Assembly (NCBI GenBank): GCA_963848195.1 | Contig: CAWKCY010000017.1 | Location: forward strand, 1 to 64,000 | From: CAVQBP01 sp963848195 | GTDB taxonomy: Bacteria; Bacteroidota; Ignavibacteria; Ignavibacteriales; Ignavibacteriaceae | Length of the DNA stretch: 64,000 nucleotides | Direction of reading: 5' to 3' | In this document: positions 8,487-17,908 of the stretch, in pieces | Layout of the letters: each line of letters opens with the position of its first letter | Numbering within the stretch: position 1 is the stretch's first letter | Notes under the pieces: model-generated | What the model saw: only the letters and a program-made list of their open reading frames with translations | Databases searched by the model: none | Told to the model about the DNA's origin: nothing | Position numbers and translations under genes: made by a program

Positions 8487-9434
8487 ATGGATTACGAGAA
8501 AATTGTTGCTGCTTCCGAAAGATTAAAAGGGGTTGCCAACAAAACCCCTGTATTTACATCTTCAACATTAAATAAACTAGTTAATGCTGAAGTTTTTCTT
8601 AAATGTGAAAACTTTCAAAAGGTTGGAGCATTTAAATTCAGAGGTGCTTATAATGCAATTTCGCAGCTGGACTCAAGACAAAAATCAAAAGGGGTAATCA
8701 CTTATTCTTCCGGCAACCATGCGCAGGCTATAGCTTTAGTATGTCAAATGCTGAACATAAAGGCTTATATCGTGATGCCTAATAATGCACCTATTATTAA
8801 AAAGAATGCGACAAAGAGCTATGGAGCTGTTATTATTGAATATGATCCGGAAAAGAATATCCGTGAAGAAGTAGCACAGGAGTTAATTGACAAGAATGAT
8901 TATACTCTTATTCCTCCTTTTGATCATGAGGATATAATTGCAGGGCAGGGGACTGCAGCCAAGGAACTTTTCGAAGAAGTAGGCGAATTGAATTACCTTT
9001 TAGTTCCCTGCGGAGGCGGGGGATTATTAAGCGGATCTGCTATATCTTCAAAAAAACTATCACCCTTATGTAAGGTGATTGGAATTGAACCAGAAATTGC
9101 AGATGATGCAGTAAAATCTTTTTACACAAAAATACTTCATACAGTCAAAAATCCTCCTACTATTGCTGACGGTACAAGGACATCATCTTTAGGCAAACTA
9201 ACGTTTCCGCTTGTACTTAAATATGTTGATGAAATGAAAACGGTGTCGGAAAAAGATATAATTGAAGCAGTAAAGTTTTTATTTCTACGTATGAAATTAG
9301 TTGTGGAACCTTCAGGGGCATTGGGCATTGCTGCACTGTTAAGCCGGAAGGCAGGAGCTTCAGGTAAGGTAGGTGTAATAATAAGCGGTGGGAATATTGA
9401 TTCTGAGACTATGATCAAAATATTGAGGAGTTAA
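8487..9434 (+). CDS. PLP-dependent threonine/serine dehydratase
   Basis: A 315-residue fold-type II PLP enzyme. The Schiff-base lysine is in AFKFRGAYNAI (~residue 51), the substrate loop is SSGNHAQAIA, and the phosphate cradle is CGGGGLLSG. There is no C-terminal ACT regulatory domain, so it is the short form shared by catabolic threonine/serine dehydratases and serine racemases; sequence reading cannot separate these. If it deaminates threonine it provides 2-oxobutanoate for isoleucine, in parallel with the cimA gene of this window. A GAGAATA precedes the ATG, and it lies 7 nt after the oxidoreductase. Confidence 0.88.
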   Translation: MDYEKIVAASERLKGVANKTPVFTSSTLNKLVNAEVFLKCENFQKVGAFKFRGAYNAISQLDSRQKSKGVITYSSGNHAQAIALVCQMLNIKAYIVMPNNAPIIKKNATKSYGAVIIEYDPEKNIREEVAQELIDKNDYTLIPPFDHEDIIAGQGTAAKELFEEVGELNYLLVPCGGGGLLSGSAISSKKLSPLCKVIGIEPEIADDAVKSFYTKILHTVKNPPTIADGTRTSSLGKLTFPLVLKYVDEMKTVSEKDIIEAVKFLFLRMKLVVEPSGALGIAALLSRKAGASGKVGVIISGGNIDSETMIKILRS

Positions 9435-9443
9435 CTTAATTTG

Positions 9444-9540
9444 AAAGATGACATCTTTACTTTTTTCAAAATAAAGCTAATCTGAACTTATATTTAATAG
9501 AATATTTAAAAAGGTTTTACATTTTAAAGATGTCATCTTT
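9444..9540. mobile_element. 97-bp twin-palindrome element, copy A
   Basis: The ends are AAAGATGACATCTTT (9444-9458) and its reverse complement AAAGATGTCATCTTT (9526-9540). Each end is itself a 7-bp hairpin around one base. The AT-rich interior shares a TCTGAA..TTATATTT core with copy B at 34154-34250, and both copies are exactly 97 bp. It begins 9 bp after the + strand stop codon at 9434 and sits between convergent genes. It may be a miniature mobile or REP-like repeat acting as a bidirectional terminator. Confidence 0.65.
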
Positions 9541-9610
9541 ACATCTAAATAATTTCAGTAACTATTTAAAAATAAGAGTAAATACAATTTTTTATTTTCA
9601 AAGAGAATAA

Positions 9611-10952
9611 CTAAAACATCTTTTCGATTTCGTCCATTAATTCATGAACACCGTTCGAATCTAGATGTGTAACCGGTAATTCACCTTTTAATTTCCTTAA
9701 AGTGTTTTTTAGTTTCATTAATTGAATAAATAAGTCATGCTCAGGTACTACATTTTCCGAATGCATCGGGGATTTAAAATAAAATGAGAGCCATTCCTGT
9801 ACTCCCGATAAGCCGCTCCTTTGAGCAAGATCGGCAAAAAGAATTAAATCAAGAACAATCGGTGCGGCGAGGATAGAATCCCTGCATAGAAAATTTATTT
9901 TTAATTCCATGGGATAGCCGAGCCAGCCGAAAAGATCGATATTATCCCATCCTTCTTTGTTATCTCCTCTTGGTGGATAATAATCTATTCTGACTTTATG
10001 ATAGAACTTTGAATAAAGATCATCATATAATTCAGGCTGTAAAATTGAATTCAGAACGGATAATTTGCTAACTTCCTTAGTTTTAAATGAACTCGGATCA
10101 TCTAAAACTTCGCCGTCCCGGTTTCCTAATATGTTTGTCGAAAACCAGCCGTTTAATCCCAGCATTCTTGCTTTTAACATTGGTGCAATAACAGTCTTAA
10201 TCATGGTCTGACCTGTTTTAAAATCTTTGCCGGCAATGGGTATCTTTTCCCTCTCAGCAAATTTCATCAAAGCGGGAATCTCCGCAGATAAATTGGGTGC
10301 ACCGTTTATATATGGAACACCTTCGGCAATTGCCGCATAAGTATAGAGCATACTTGGTGAGATTTCGGGATGATTGTTTCTCATTCCTTCTTCAAATGAT
10401 TCAATATCGTTAAATATTTCATTCATCGGAAGAAAAATCTCAGTGCTTCCGCACCAGATCATTACCAGTCTGTCAAGGTTATTTTCCTGTTTAAAATTCC
10501 GGATATCTAATCTTAACTGTTCCATTAAGTCAAATTTATTGACCCCTTTTTTGATAAAAGTCACCTTTTAATCTAACAACGAAGCGCTGCTCAAAAACAC
10601 CCGGCATGGGCCTTATATCCTGAAGCTCATCTTTAACTTTTAATAGGTCTTCATTTTTCAATACTTTCGCATAAGATGCCGATTCATAACAGTTCTCATC
10701 TCTTATGTCCCATCCTCCAAAGACTAAATCATTCAGATCTGCCAGAGGGACAAATTCATGAATTAATGGAAAGTTATTTTCAGCTCTATTTCCGATTCTA
10801 ATAGTAGCTAATTGAGTAAGAGATCCTACCGGTATTGCCAATCCTTTTCTAACTGCAAGAGTGCCGGCTAAAAAAGTAGTTGAAACCGCACCATTTAAAC
10901 CAATTATCAGAACTCCAAGTTTTCCTTTTGGTTCCTTATTAGAGATTTCCAT
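9611..10952 (-). pseudogene. ino1: Myo-inositol-1-phosphate synthase, split by one frameshift
   Basis: Two overlapping frames together make a normal-length (~445-residue) inositol-3-phosphate synthase, which converts glucose 6-phosphate to 1D-myo-inositol 3-phosphate using NAD. The N-terminal part (10952 to ~10545) has the NAD-binding GLNGAVSTT loop. The C-terminal part carries GKDFKTGQTMIKT, GLNGWFSTNILGNRDG and LCRDSILAAPIVLDL. The frames separate by +1 at a run of four C and six T at 10543-10552 (minus strand A6G4); removing one base restores DFYQKGVNKFDL. No other lesion is visible, so this may be a sequencing indel rather than real decay. It is the last gene of the eleven-gene operon and supplies the inositol phosphate implied by its neighbours. 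Confidence 0.85.
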
Positions 10953-11000
10953 AATTACTCCTCTCTTTATTATAATAATTTTGCTTGATTAAAAATTATT

Positions 11001-11711
11001 TCATTGTTCGATATAGTTATGTTGTAAAATTGACCGCAACTGATTTATGGATGAAATCATATAATCAGAAAGAAATATTTCCTCACTTTCTTTATAAGGT
11101 CTATTTAATAACCAGATTGTATTACACCCTAAGCTTTTTGCCGGGCGGATATCATTTTCATAAGAATCACCAATTACAAATGTTTCTTCAGGTTTAACAG
11201 AAAGTTCCGAAATCGTTAATAAAAAAATTTCGGGATCGGGCTTTCTAATCTTAATATCTCCCGAATCTGTAATAACATCAAAAAAATTTAGTAAACTGAA
11301 CTCTTTCAAGAACGGTTTTCAAATTACCATAAAAGTTAGAAACAACAGCTAAAGAAAATCTCTTTTCCAATCCGCTGATATTTTCTTTAAAATTCGAGAT
11401 AGCAATCCGATACATCCGAATAAGATTCTTCAACAATATAATTTATTTTAGAATTATCAAGCATTTACAATTTTATTACCGGCAAGGAATTGAAACTGCA
11501 GGAATACCTGATTTTCCAGTGTTGTCTTAAATGAATCATCAGGGTTTATCCTTTCGTTCATCCTTCTTTCTGCAAATACATAAGCATCAATAAAAAGTTC
11601 TCTGGAAATATTTATTAAATTTTTGTTATATAAACTCCAAAACTTTTCCAGCCAGTGAATTCCGTTAGTATCAATGGTCCCGCCGAAATCAAATATTAAT
11701 GATTTAATCAT
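11001..11711 (-). pseudogene. HAD-superfamily hydrolase with three frameshifts
   Basis: The frames combine into a ~235-residue HAD phosphatase: motif I IFDFGGTID at the start, a helical cap, SLAVVSNFYGN (motif II), IRKPDPEIF (motif III lysine) and VIGDSYENDI (motif IV). In motif I the second aspartate position is T-I-D after GG, as in some HAD phosphatases. Three +1 shifts are needed, near 11464, 11403-11418 and 11303-11313. All are single bases and no nonsense substitutions occur. In this operon the expected job would be dephosphorylating an inositol phosphate or phospholipid-headgroup intermediate; that is inference. It lies 17 nt after the flippase-like gene and 48 nt before ino1. Confidence 0.75.
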
Positions 11712-11728
11712 TTTACAATCAATGTTAA

Positions 11729-12737
11729 TTAAATATAATCCAGAATATCTTTCTTTTCTGTGATTACTTTGCCTTTTATCTGAATTAGAAGCAGACCTAT
11801 AAGAATCCAGAAGAATTCTCTTATCCGGTTAACAATAGCAATAAAAATACCTACTCCTGCAGTAAATCCGAGGCTTTCGAGCACTAAATACAGGCTTCCT
11901 TCGCGTGTTCCTAGTTCAAATGGTATGAAGAAGAGCACATTCATTATTATTGAAGAGCCGGCATTAATAAAGAATGATTGAATAATCGTGGCATTAATTC
12001 CTATTGAAAAAAGAATAAAATAAAATTCGAAAGAAGCGATTATTCTCCCGGTATATTCAGCAAGGAGAGCCGAATAAAAAGCTTTTTTCCTGTTTAAGTA
12101 CAGGTCTGTTATTTGTTCATCAATTAAAAGCAGCGAGTTTTTCCTTTTTTCGAGTCTGCTGTCTATTCTTTTTAAGAAACTAAACCTTGAGATAATATTT
12201 AGAATTGATTTGAAGATCCCTTTTTTATGTCTTGTAAAGAAAAACCATATCAGAAAGATCAGAACAGCAGAAATAGCAAAAAGTATGGTTTTGAATTCAG
12301 TAGAAAGGGGAAGTAGGATTGCAACAATTATAATACCGGTGAACCAGAAAAAAAAAGATCCTAAGATATGAATCATCCTATAAAGTATAACAGACGATAC
12401 AGAGTTATGAATACCAACGGCATCTTTCAAAGCCATAACCCGGTATGGTTCACCGCCTAGATTAATAAAAGGAGTAATATAATTTATTGCAAAACCGCTA
12501 ATTGAAACAGATAATAGATCCCTGGAATCTTATTTCATTTTTTTTCCCATTAAGTATAATATACCAGGCAACTGAATTAAATAAATAGACAACACCCCAA
12601 ATAGCAATTATAGGGAGAAACCACCATCCAATTTTTTTTATATTACTTAAAATATTATTAAACCCGAAGTCCGCAATCAGGTAGACAAAAACAGCTAGTC
12701 CTATAAAAAAAAATATTAATCTTGTCTTATTATTCAT
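11729..12737 (-). pseudogene. Flippase-like membrane protein (UPF0104 / LPG-synthase TM type), one frameshift
   Basis: Joining the two frames gives a ~335-residue polytopic protein of the lysylphosphatidylglycerol-synthase transmembrane (YbhN/UPF0104) type, with about eight membrane spans. Typical features are INYITPFINLGGEPYR in the segment between the frames and FFIPFELGTREGSLYLVLE near the end. The shift is one extra base at the CCC/GG run around 12520-12525. The first ATG (12737) overlaps the end of the preceding Gfo/Idh gene by 8 nt, suggesting translational coupling. Relatives are proposed to move lipids or polyprenyl-linked intermediates across the inner membrane, which suits a lipid biosynthesis operon. 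Confidence 0.75.
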
Positions 12738-13746
12738 TTAAAAGTATCGTTTTTTGTTCGGAAGCAGATTCATAGCATTTCTCCAAAAGATAAATTGAAT
12801 CGAACGCTTCATTTATATATTCGGAAGATGCATGGTTTGCCGAAATGTTTTCTATAAATTCTTCGAATAGATCAACATATAATTTATTATAAGATGCTTT
12901 ATCAGACACATCCGGGATAGAAATGATCTCTTCACTATTGTTGAATTGTTTTTTCAGTTGTTTACCATCATTATAAACAATACTTCCACAGTTACTAGTC
13001 AAACTAGCCGAATTTGATCTTAAACCGGCAGCCCATGTTAATGATATTTCGGATATCCCATGTTCATGCTCCAATAATAAATATGCCGTATCTTCAACTT
13101 TATATTTGTGCTTAAGGTTATATATTTTAGCCGTCACTTTTTTAGGTTTTCCCATCAGCCAGGCGGCAAGATATAAATAGTGAATTCCGGTATCGGTTAA
13201 AATTCCACCTCCCGATATATTTTTATTTATTCGCCATGGATTATTGAAAACCGGTAACCCAAAATCTGCTTCGGTTCGATAAACACTGCATTGAAGGATA
13301 AATTTAGATTCTACGGAGGCCTGATTTATAAATTGCTTAAAGTAAATCCATAAGGGTGAATATTTATATTGATGACAAGGCATAAATACAATATTACTAT
13401 TATTTAATCTGTATGATATTTCTTCAGCTTCCTGTAAATTAAATGTAAATGGTTTTTCGCAGATTATGTTTATATCACTATCTATCGCTTCTTCTATATT
13501 ACCGGCATGGAAAAGAGGGGGAGAGGTTATATCGACAAAATCAAGTTGTTCGGATTTAAATAAATCAGCTGAAGAGGAATAAAATTTTATATCAGGGTAT
13601 TTTTCAGAACTATATTTTCTGTTAATTTCATTGGGTTCAACAACAGCATTGATTTTCAGCTTTCCTTCTTTACTTAGCTGCTGAAAAGCAGGCATATGAC
13701 TGTTTTGAGCAATTTTCCCAAAACCAATTATTGCGCCGGTCAGCAT
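12730..13746 (-). CDS. Gfo/Idh/MocA family oxidoreductase (candidate inositol dehydrogenase)
   Basis: A 338-residue protein with N-terminal Rossmann motif GAIIGFGKIAQNSH, the EKPFTFN motif near residue 98, and DTGIHYLYLAAWLMG, carrying the conserved catalytic-region histidine, near residue 180. Many family members oxidise myo- or scyllo-inositol to an inosose. With an aminotransferase and an inositol-phosphate synthase in the same operon, an inositol (phosphate) dehydrogenase is the natural guess, but the sequence alone does not prove the substrate. It is intact, unlike several of its neighbours. It overlaps the flippase-like gene by 8 nt and follows the CDP-alcohol transferase by 26 nt. Confidence 0.85.
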   Translation of the reverse strand: MLTGAIIGFGKIAQNSHMPAFQQLSKEGKLKINAVVEPNEINRKYSSEKYPDIKFYSSSADLFKSEQLDFVDITSPPLFHAGNIEEAIDSDINIICEKPFTFNLQEAEEISYRLNNSNIVFMPCHQYKYSPLWIYFKQFINQASVESKFILQCSVYRTEADFGLPVFNNPWRINKNISGGGILTDTGIHYLYLAAWLMGKPKKVTAKIYNLKHKYKVEDTAYLLLEHEHGISEISLTWAAGLRSNSASLTSNCGSIVYNDGKQLKKQFNNSEEIISIPDVSDKASYNKLYVDLFEEFIENISANHASSEYINEAFDSIYLLEKCYESASEQKTILLNE

Positions 13747-13772
13747 AAATCCCCGTTAAAATTTAGAAAATT

Positions 13773-14717
13773 CTATTGATATTTCTCATTACTAACCTTT
13801 TCAAAGGGTCTATTCCTAATATATTTCAAAAGGATTTCACTATTTTTTTCCTGCCTAAAAATTACGAAAACCAGCAGAGCATTTAATATTAATAGTTCAA
13901 ACAGAAAATAGTATTCAGGATGACTAGTAAATATTGAAATAAATAATACGATCATTCTTGTATTGGTAGTTAGGATATTATGGTATTTTAACAGCGGTTT
14001 GTTTAACGTTTTATATTTTCCTTTTACAGTTTCAGGAATACCATAATTGAAATTATCTTGAGTAAAATAAAAAAGTTCTTTTGTCCTTTTTAAGAAAATT
14101 TCCTGTTCTTTTGTATAATTTATATATACCATCATCATTAGCTTTTTTACAAAATTATTTCTCCATGAAAGCTTGTTATAAATAGGATATAAATCATTTA
14201 ATTTATCCAATTCACTTTTGTTCTTATCAAACATTATATAGAGATACAGGTTCCTGTTATAGTCAGCAATCGCACTTTGTAAAGAATGACTAAAACCACA
14301 GATTACTGCAATTAAAAAAATCCAGGGGGTTCCTCCTCCGGCAATATATCTCAAACAAATATGAACATAAATACTGAAGAACATTAAATTACCGCCAAAC
14401 CCATCGAGAATTCTGCCGAACCTGGATTTGAAATCAGTCATTCTCGCAAGCTGTCCGTCTGTGCTGTCAAGTGTTTCCGCCAGCACTAAAAAAAACATGC
14501 CGATTATATTGAGGGTTAAATCCTTATAAAAAAATAGATGCCCTGCTGTTACACCGAAAATGATGCTTATGATTGTTACCATATTCGGAGAAACACCAAA
14601 GCGTTTAGAGGCTAGAGCAAACAAATATCCAAGAGGACGATAAAAAATTATATCGAGGAATTCCTCTGTATCATATGATTTGAATGTAGATTCAATTTGT
14701 AATTTGTTCAGCCACAT
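13773..14717 (-). CDS. CDP-alcohol phosphatidyltransferase family membrane protein
   Basis: A 314-residue integral membrane protein. The family signature D-x2-D-G-x2-A-R-x8-G-x3-D-x3-D is nearly complete: DSTDGQLAR (residues ~85-93), eight residues, then GRILDGFGGN. Three aspartates and the ARxxxxxxxxG framework are present, but the fourth aspartate, proposed as catalytic base in structurally studied members, is replaced by glycine, with asparagine at the next position. The ~300-residue length exceeds that of minimal PgsA-type enzymes. The family joins a CDP-activated alcohol to a second alcohol, for example CDP-diacylglycerol plus inositol phosphate, or CDP-inositol plus an acceptor. It overlaps the end of the aminotransferase gene by 26 nt. 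Confidence 0.85.
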   Translation of the reverse strand: MWLNKLQIESTFKSYDTEEFLDIIFYRPLGYLFALASKRFGVSPNMVTIISIIFGVTAGHLFFYKDLTLNIIGMFFLVLAETLDSTDGQLARMTDFKSRFGRILDGFGGNLMFFSIYVHICLRYIAGGGTPWIFLIAVICGFSHSLQSAIADYNRNLYLYIMFDKNKSELDKLNDLYPIYNKLSWRNNFVKKLMMMVYINYTKEQEIFLKRTKELFYFTQDNFNYGIPETVKGKYKTLNKPLLKYHNILTTNTRMIVLFISIFTSHPEYYFLFELLILNALLVFVIFRQEKNSEILLKYIRNRPFEKVSNEKYQ

Positions 14718-16046
14718 AAGTCAATGCTTCTTCCATTATTGATATTCCTTCTTCGGCAATTTCTTCAGTTATAATAAGGGGCGGATTAATTCTTATGTCA
14801 GGGTTATATCCCATAATGATTAACCCTCTCTTTAAACATTCCTGAAAAAACATCTTCGTATATTTTTTATCAAGCTTATCTTTGGAATTTTTATCTTTTA
14901 CGAGTTCAACTCCTATCATTAAACCTTTTCCTCTGACATCTCCAATGATAGAAAATTTTTCTTTAAGTATATTTAGTCGTTCGAGCATGAAAGCACCGAC
15001 TTTGGCTGAATTTTCAACCAAACTTTCATCAATAATAGTTCTTAATGTAACATAAGCTGCAGTTGAAGCAAGAGGATTGCCTCCATAGCTGGAAGAACTT
15101 CCGCTTGGATTTGCATACGGCTTTGAAAATATTACTTCATCACGGGATATTAAACCGGTTACGGGGAATCCACCGCCGAAACCTTTTCCGATAGTAATTA
15201 TATCCGGGACCACATCAAAATGCTGAACTCCGAACATTTTTCCTGTTCTGCCAAATCCGGTTATCATTTCATCAGCAATGAGTAAAGCTCCAATTTCATC
15301 AGCTAATTTTCTAAGCTCTAATAAGTATTCGGGCGGGGGAACAATATTACCGGCAGTCCCCTGAATTGGTTCAACAACGATTGCAGCAATATCATTTGTC
15401 GTTTCATATTTTATTTTTTTTCTTATGAAAGAAACGCACTTAAATCCGCAATCCGGATAAGTCTTATCAAATGCACAATGCCTGCAATTTGCATATGGAG
15501 TAGAGTATGTGCCGAAGGGAAGGGGACCCAGATTATATTTAAAATCGTCACCGAGCAAACCCAGAACCCCTAGAGTTTTTCCGTGGAAACCACCCCAAAA
15601 GCCTAAAAACCCGGTCTTTTTTGTATAAGATTTTGCCAATCTCAAAGCTGCTTCAACAGCTTCGGCTCCGCTGCTGTAAAATTGACTTCTTTTAAATCGC
15701 CTACAGCAACTTCCGATAATAATTTGGTTAAAGCTAATCTATTTTTTGTTGTAAAGCTTCCGACATGAATATTTTCCAATTGTCCTTTCATTGCCGATAC
15801 ATATTTCGGGTGATTATACCCAAGGCTTGCTACACCTACTCCGGCAAAAAAATCTATATATCTGTTTCCGTCAACATCTTCAATGATAGAGCCTTCACCT
15901 CTTTCCAAAACTATTTTAGAAGAAGTTGCAATTGTCTGAATACCCGGTGAGATATAGTTTTGTTCTTCATCAAAATAAGTTAAAGATTTTGGTCCCGGTA
16001 TCCCGGAAATAATAGAACTATACTTTTTACCATTCATTGTAAGCAT
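14692..16046 (-). pseudogene. Class-III PLP aminotransferase, split by one frameshift
   Basis: The two frames reconstruct a ~450-residue class-III (acetylornithine/4-aminobutyrate-type) aminotransferase. Visible blocks are YIDFFAGVGVASLGYNHP near the start, LLIADEMITGFGRTGKMFG, and the PLP-lysine block ITIGKGFGGGFPVTGL. At 15678-15681 a run of four A (minus-strand T) is one base short; restoring it gives the expected SSGAEAVEAALRLAK. A Cys-rich insert (NCRHCAFDKTYPDCGFKC) lies ahead of the catalytic region. In this operon the likely role is transamination of a keto-sugar or inosose to an amino-inositol, though other omega-amino substrates are possible. It starts 11 nt after the ATP-grasp gene. 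Confidence 0.85.
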
Positions 16047-16057
16047 AACTCTCCCTT

Positions 16058-16879
16058 TTACGTGCCGATTGAACCGGCTTTATTAAAAATTAATTTAGCA
16101 ATTTGTTTACTGGCCTCATCCCTAATAGGTGCGAAACTTGGCCAGTCATTAATATCAATTATTGAAATATTCCCATGCTCCGATATTATAGCATCACCGC
16201 CAAAAACATATAATCCTAGAATTTCTGCGCAACAATGTGCCAACCGTTTTAATTCATTAATATCAAACTTTACCGGCTGGTTTCCGTTTATACGCAGCCA
16301 GTAAAAAAAATCGGTTTCTCTTAGAGCGTAAAATTTGATAAGATCTCCTTCAATATGTTCCTGAAGAACGGCTTCGCTGATTTTTCTATTTGCGAATTCA
16401 CTAATAATATTATTTTTTTCTTCTTCCGAGTATACAAGGGTCACATCTTCTCTGTGTACAGCATGAACGTCACCTCTTTTCAGCCAAATTTTCTTCGAAT
16501 TAAAGTCATCAATTTTAAATTGACATTGGGTTCCGGTTTTTATTATTATACTTTTTGGAAAGGGTATTCCGTTCTCAGTTAATTTTTTTACCATGTTTAC
16601 TCTGTAGCAATTGGTAACACTCTGAGGGCTATTAATCATATTAATACCCTTTTTTTCAATCCGGAATAATATTTCTTGAGTAGCCGGGCCTTGAGCCATT
16701 GAAAAAATAAAATCCGCTGCAATATGATTATCTAATACCGTTCCTTCATTATATATCACAACTTCTGCTCCAAGATTTCTCAGCTCTTCAGAAGTTTTCA
16801 ATAAAATAAGTGAATCATTTTCTATATGATTTGGAGAGTAGTCAACTTGACGTTTTATTCCAGCCAGTTTATAGTTCAT
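16058..16879 (-). CDS. ATP-grasp protein, RimK/ITPK-like
   Basis: A 273-residue protein resembling the RimK / inositol-phosphate kinase (ITPK) branch of the ATP-grasp superfamily. Residues ~95-150 hold the nucleotide-binding KKLTENGIPFPKSII and IWLKRGDVHAVH segments, ~185 has an EHIEGDLIKFYAL block, and the C-terminus has GGDAIISEHGNISIIDIND, the metal-binding D/E-x-N region. ATP-grasp enzymes make an acyl-phosphate and ligate an amine, or phosphorylate an alcohol. Given ino1 in the operon, either inositol phosphate kinase or ligation of an amino acid to a headgroup is possible; sequence cannot decide. It lies 48 nt after the MCE gene and 11 nt before the aminotransferase. Confidence 0.7.
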   Translation of the reverse strand: MNYKLAGIKRQVDYSPNHIENDSLILLKTSEELRNLGAEVVIYNEGTVLDNHIAADFIFSMAQGPATQEILFRIEKKGINMINSPQSVTNCYRVNMVKKLTENGIPFPKSIIIKTGTQCQFKIDDFNSKKIWLKRGDVHAVHREDVTLVYSEEEKNNIISEFANRKISEAVLQEHIEGDLIKFYALRETDFFYWLRINGNQPVKFDINELKRLAHCCAEILGLYVFGGDAIISEHGNISIIDINDWPSFAPIRDEASKQIAKLIFNKAGSIGT

Positions 16880-16927
16880 TTATTTACTTTTCCCACACGG
16901 TGAATAAAAATTATTTTATTTTCTCCC

Positions 16928-17890
16928 TTAGAAAACTGAGATATGTAAATATTTCTCCGGCTCCTTTTTTATCCCGTTAATAAGTTCATTCAATTCAGAT
17001 ATAAGTGAATTAAAGTCCTTATATATTTTTTTATTATTGATGAGACTCCCTACCAGTGTGCTGTCACCTTCTGTTTTTGAAATTAGATTATTGAGCCTGA
17101 GGGATAATGAAGAGATAGTATTATAAACAGAATCCTTCATTAAAAATTTGCCCAGACTTCCTTTCCCTTGCTTTACCGAATCGGTCAATGAAATTAAATT
17201 ATCGGATAACAAATTAATTTTATGGTAAAGGGAAGAATCATAAGCAAATTTTCCCAATGACCCTTTTTTATCATTTACAGTAGTAAGAAACCTATCCAGT
17301 CCTTTCAAAACAGATTCAAATTTATCCACGGTATTAGAATTATTTATAAGTTTTCCAAGACTCCCTTTACCGCTTGAAATAGTATCGGTAATTGCCTTGA
17401 GATTAGAAAGAAGTTTGGAAAAATCATCAAGTGCAGGCTGTATTTTAGTTCCTAATTTATCAAAACTAAAAGTAGGATTTACCGGAAGAAAATTATTTTC
17501 CGGTAAGGGGGGCTCGTCCGGCTGACCTATTGAAATATCTACAAACCTATCTCCAAGCAAACCAATTGTTTTAATAGTAGCGTTTGACGAACCGGTTATC
17601 TGAGACTTATAATCAGTTTTAATACTTAATGTAATATCAATACCATTTTCACCATTACGGCGGGTAAAATCCAAATTACTCACTTTCCCAATTTTTAATC
17701 CTCCTAAGGTAACCATGGAGCCTTCAGATAATCCCTCAGTATTTTCAACAAAAATCTTTAAATCATATGTACTTGAAAAATAATTTCCTTCTGTTCCGAC
17801 CAAAAATATAAAAAAGAAAAAGATAACCAGTCCGATGAAAACGGTTAATCCGACTTTTAAATTCGAAAATTTGAGTGAAGATTTCTGCAT
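16928..17890 (-). CDS. MCE/MlaD family lipid-transport protein
   Basis: A 320-residue protein with one N-terminal membrane anchor (~residues 13-32) and a periplasmic MCE domain (~42-122): VTLGGLKIGKVSNL, a beta-rich core and IKTIGLLGDRFVDISIG. The remaining ~180 residues are helical, with three repeats of the type GKGSLGKL/GSLGKF. MCE proteins form hexameric rings that carry phospholipids between inner and outer membrane and pair with a permease and an ATPase. Both are encoded immediately upstream, so the complete inner-membrane Mla-type transporter is present; no outer-membrane lipoprotein (MlaA) or periplasmic MlaC is in the operon. It begins 18 nt after the ATPase gene. Confidence 0.9.
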   Translation of the reverse strand: MQKSSLKFSNLKVGLTVFIGLVIFFFFIFLVGTEGNYFSSTYDLKIFVENTEGLSEGSMVTLGGLKIGKVSNLDFTRRNGENGIDITLSIKTDYKSQITGSSNATIKTIGLLGDRFVDISIGQPDEPPLPENNFLPVNPTFSFDKLGTKIQPALDDFSKLLSNLKAITDTISSGKGSLGKLINNSNTVDKFESVLKGLDRFLTTVNDKKGSLGKFAYDSSLYHKINLLSDNLISLTDSVKQGKGSLGKFLMKDSVYNTISSLSLRLNNLISKTEGDSTLVGSLINNKKIYKDFNSLISELNELINGIKKEPEKYLHISVF

Positions 17891-17908
17891 ATCTTTCTAA
17901 ATTATTTT

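Noticed and set aside
9611..10952. Programmed ribosomal frameshift in ino1
   Set aside because: The junction needs a +1 shift at an A6G4 run with no stop-codon pause or known slippery heptamer in the right phase, and neighbouring genes carry similar indels. An indel error or decay is simpler.
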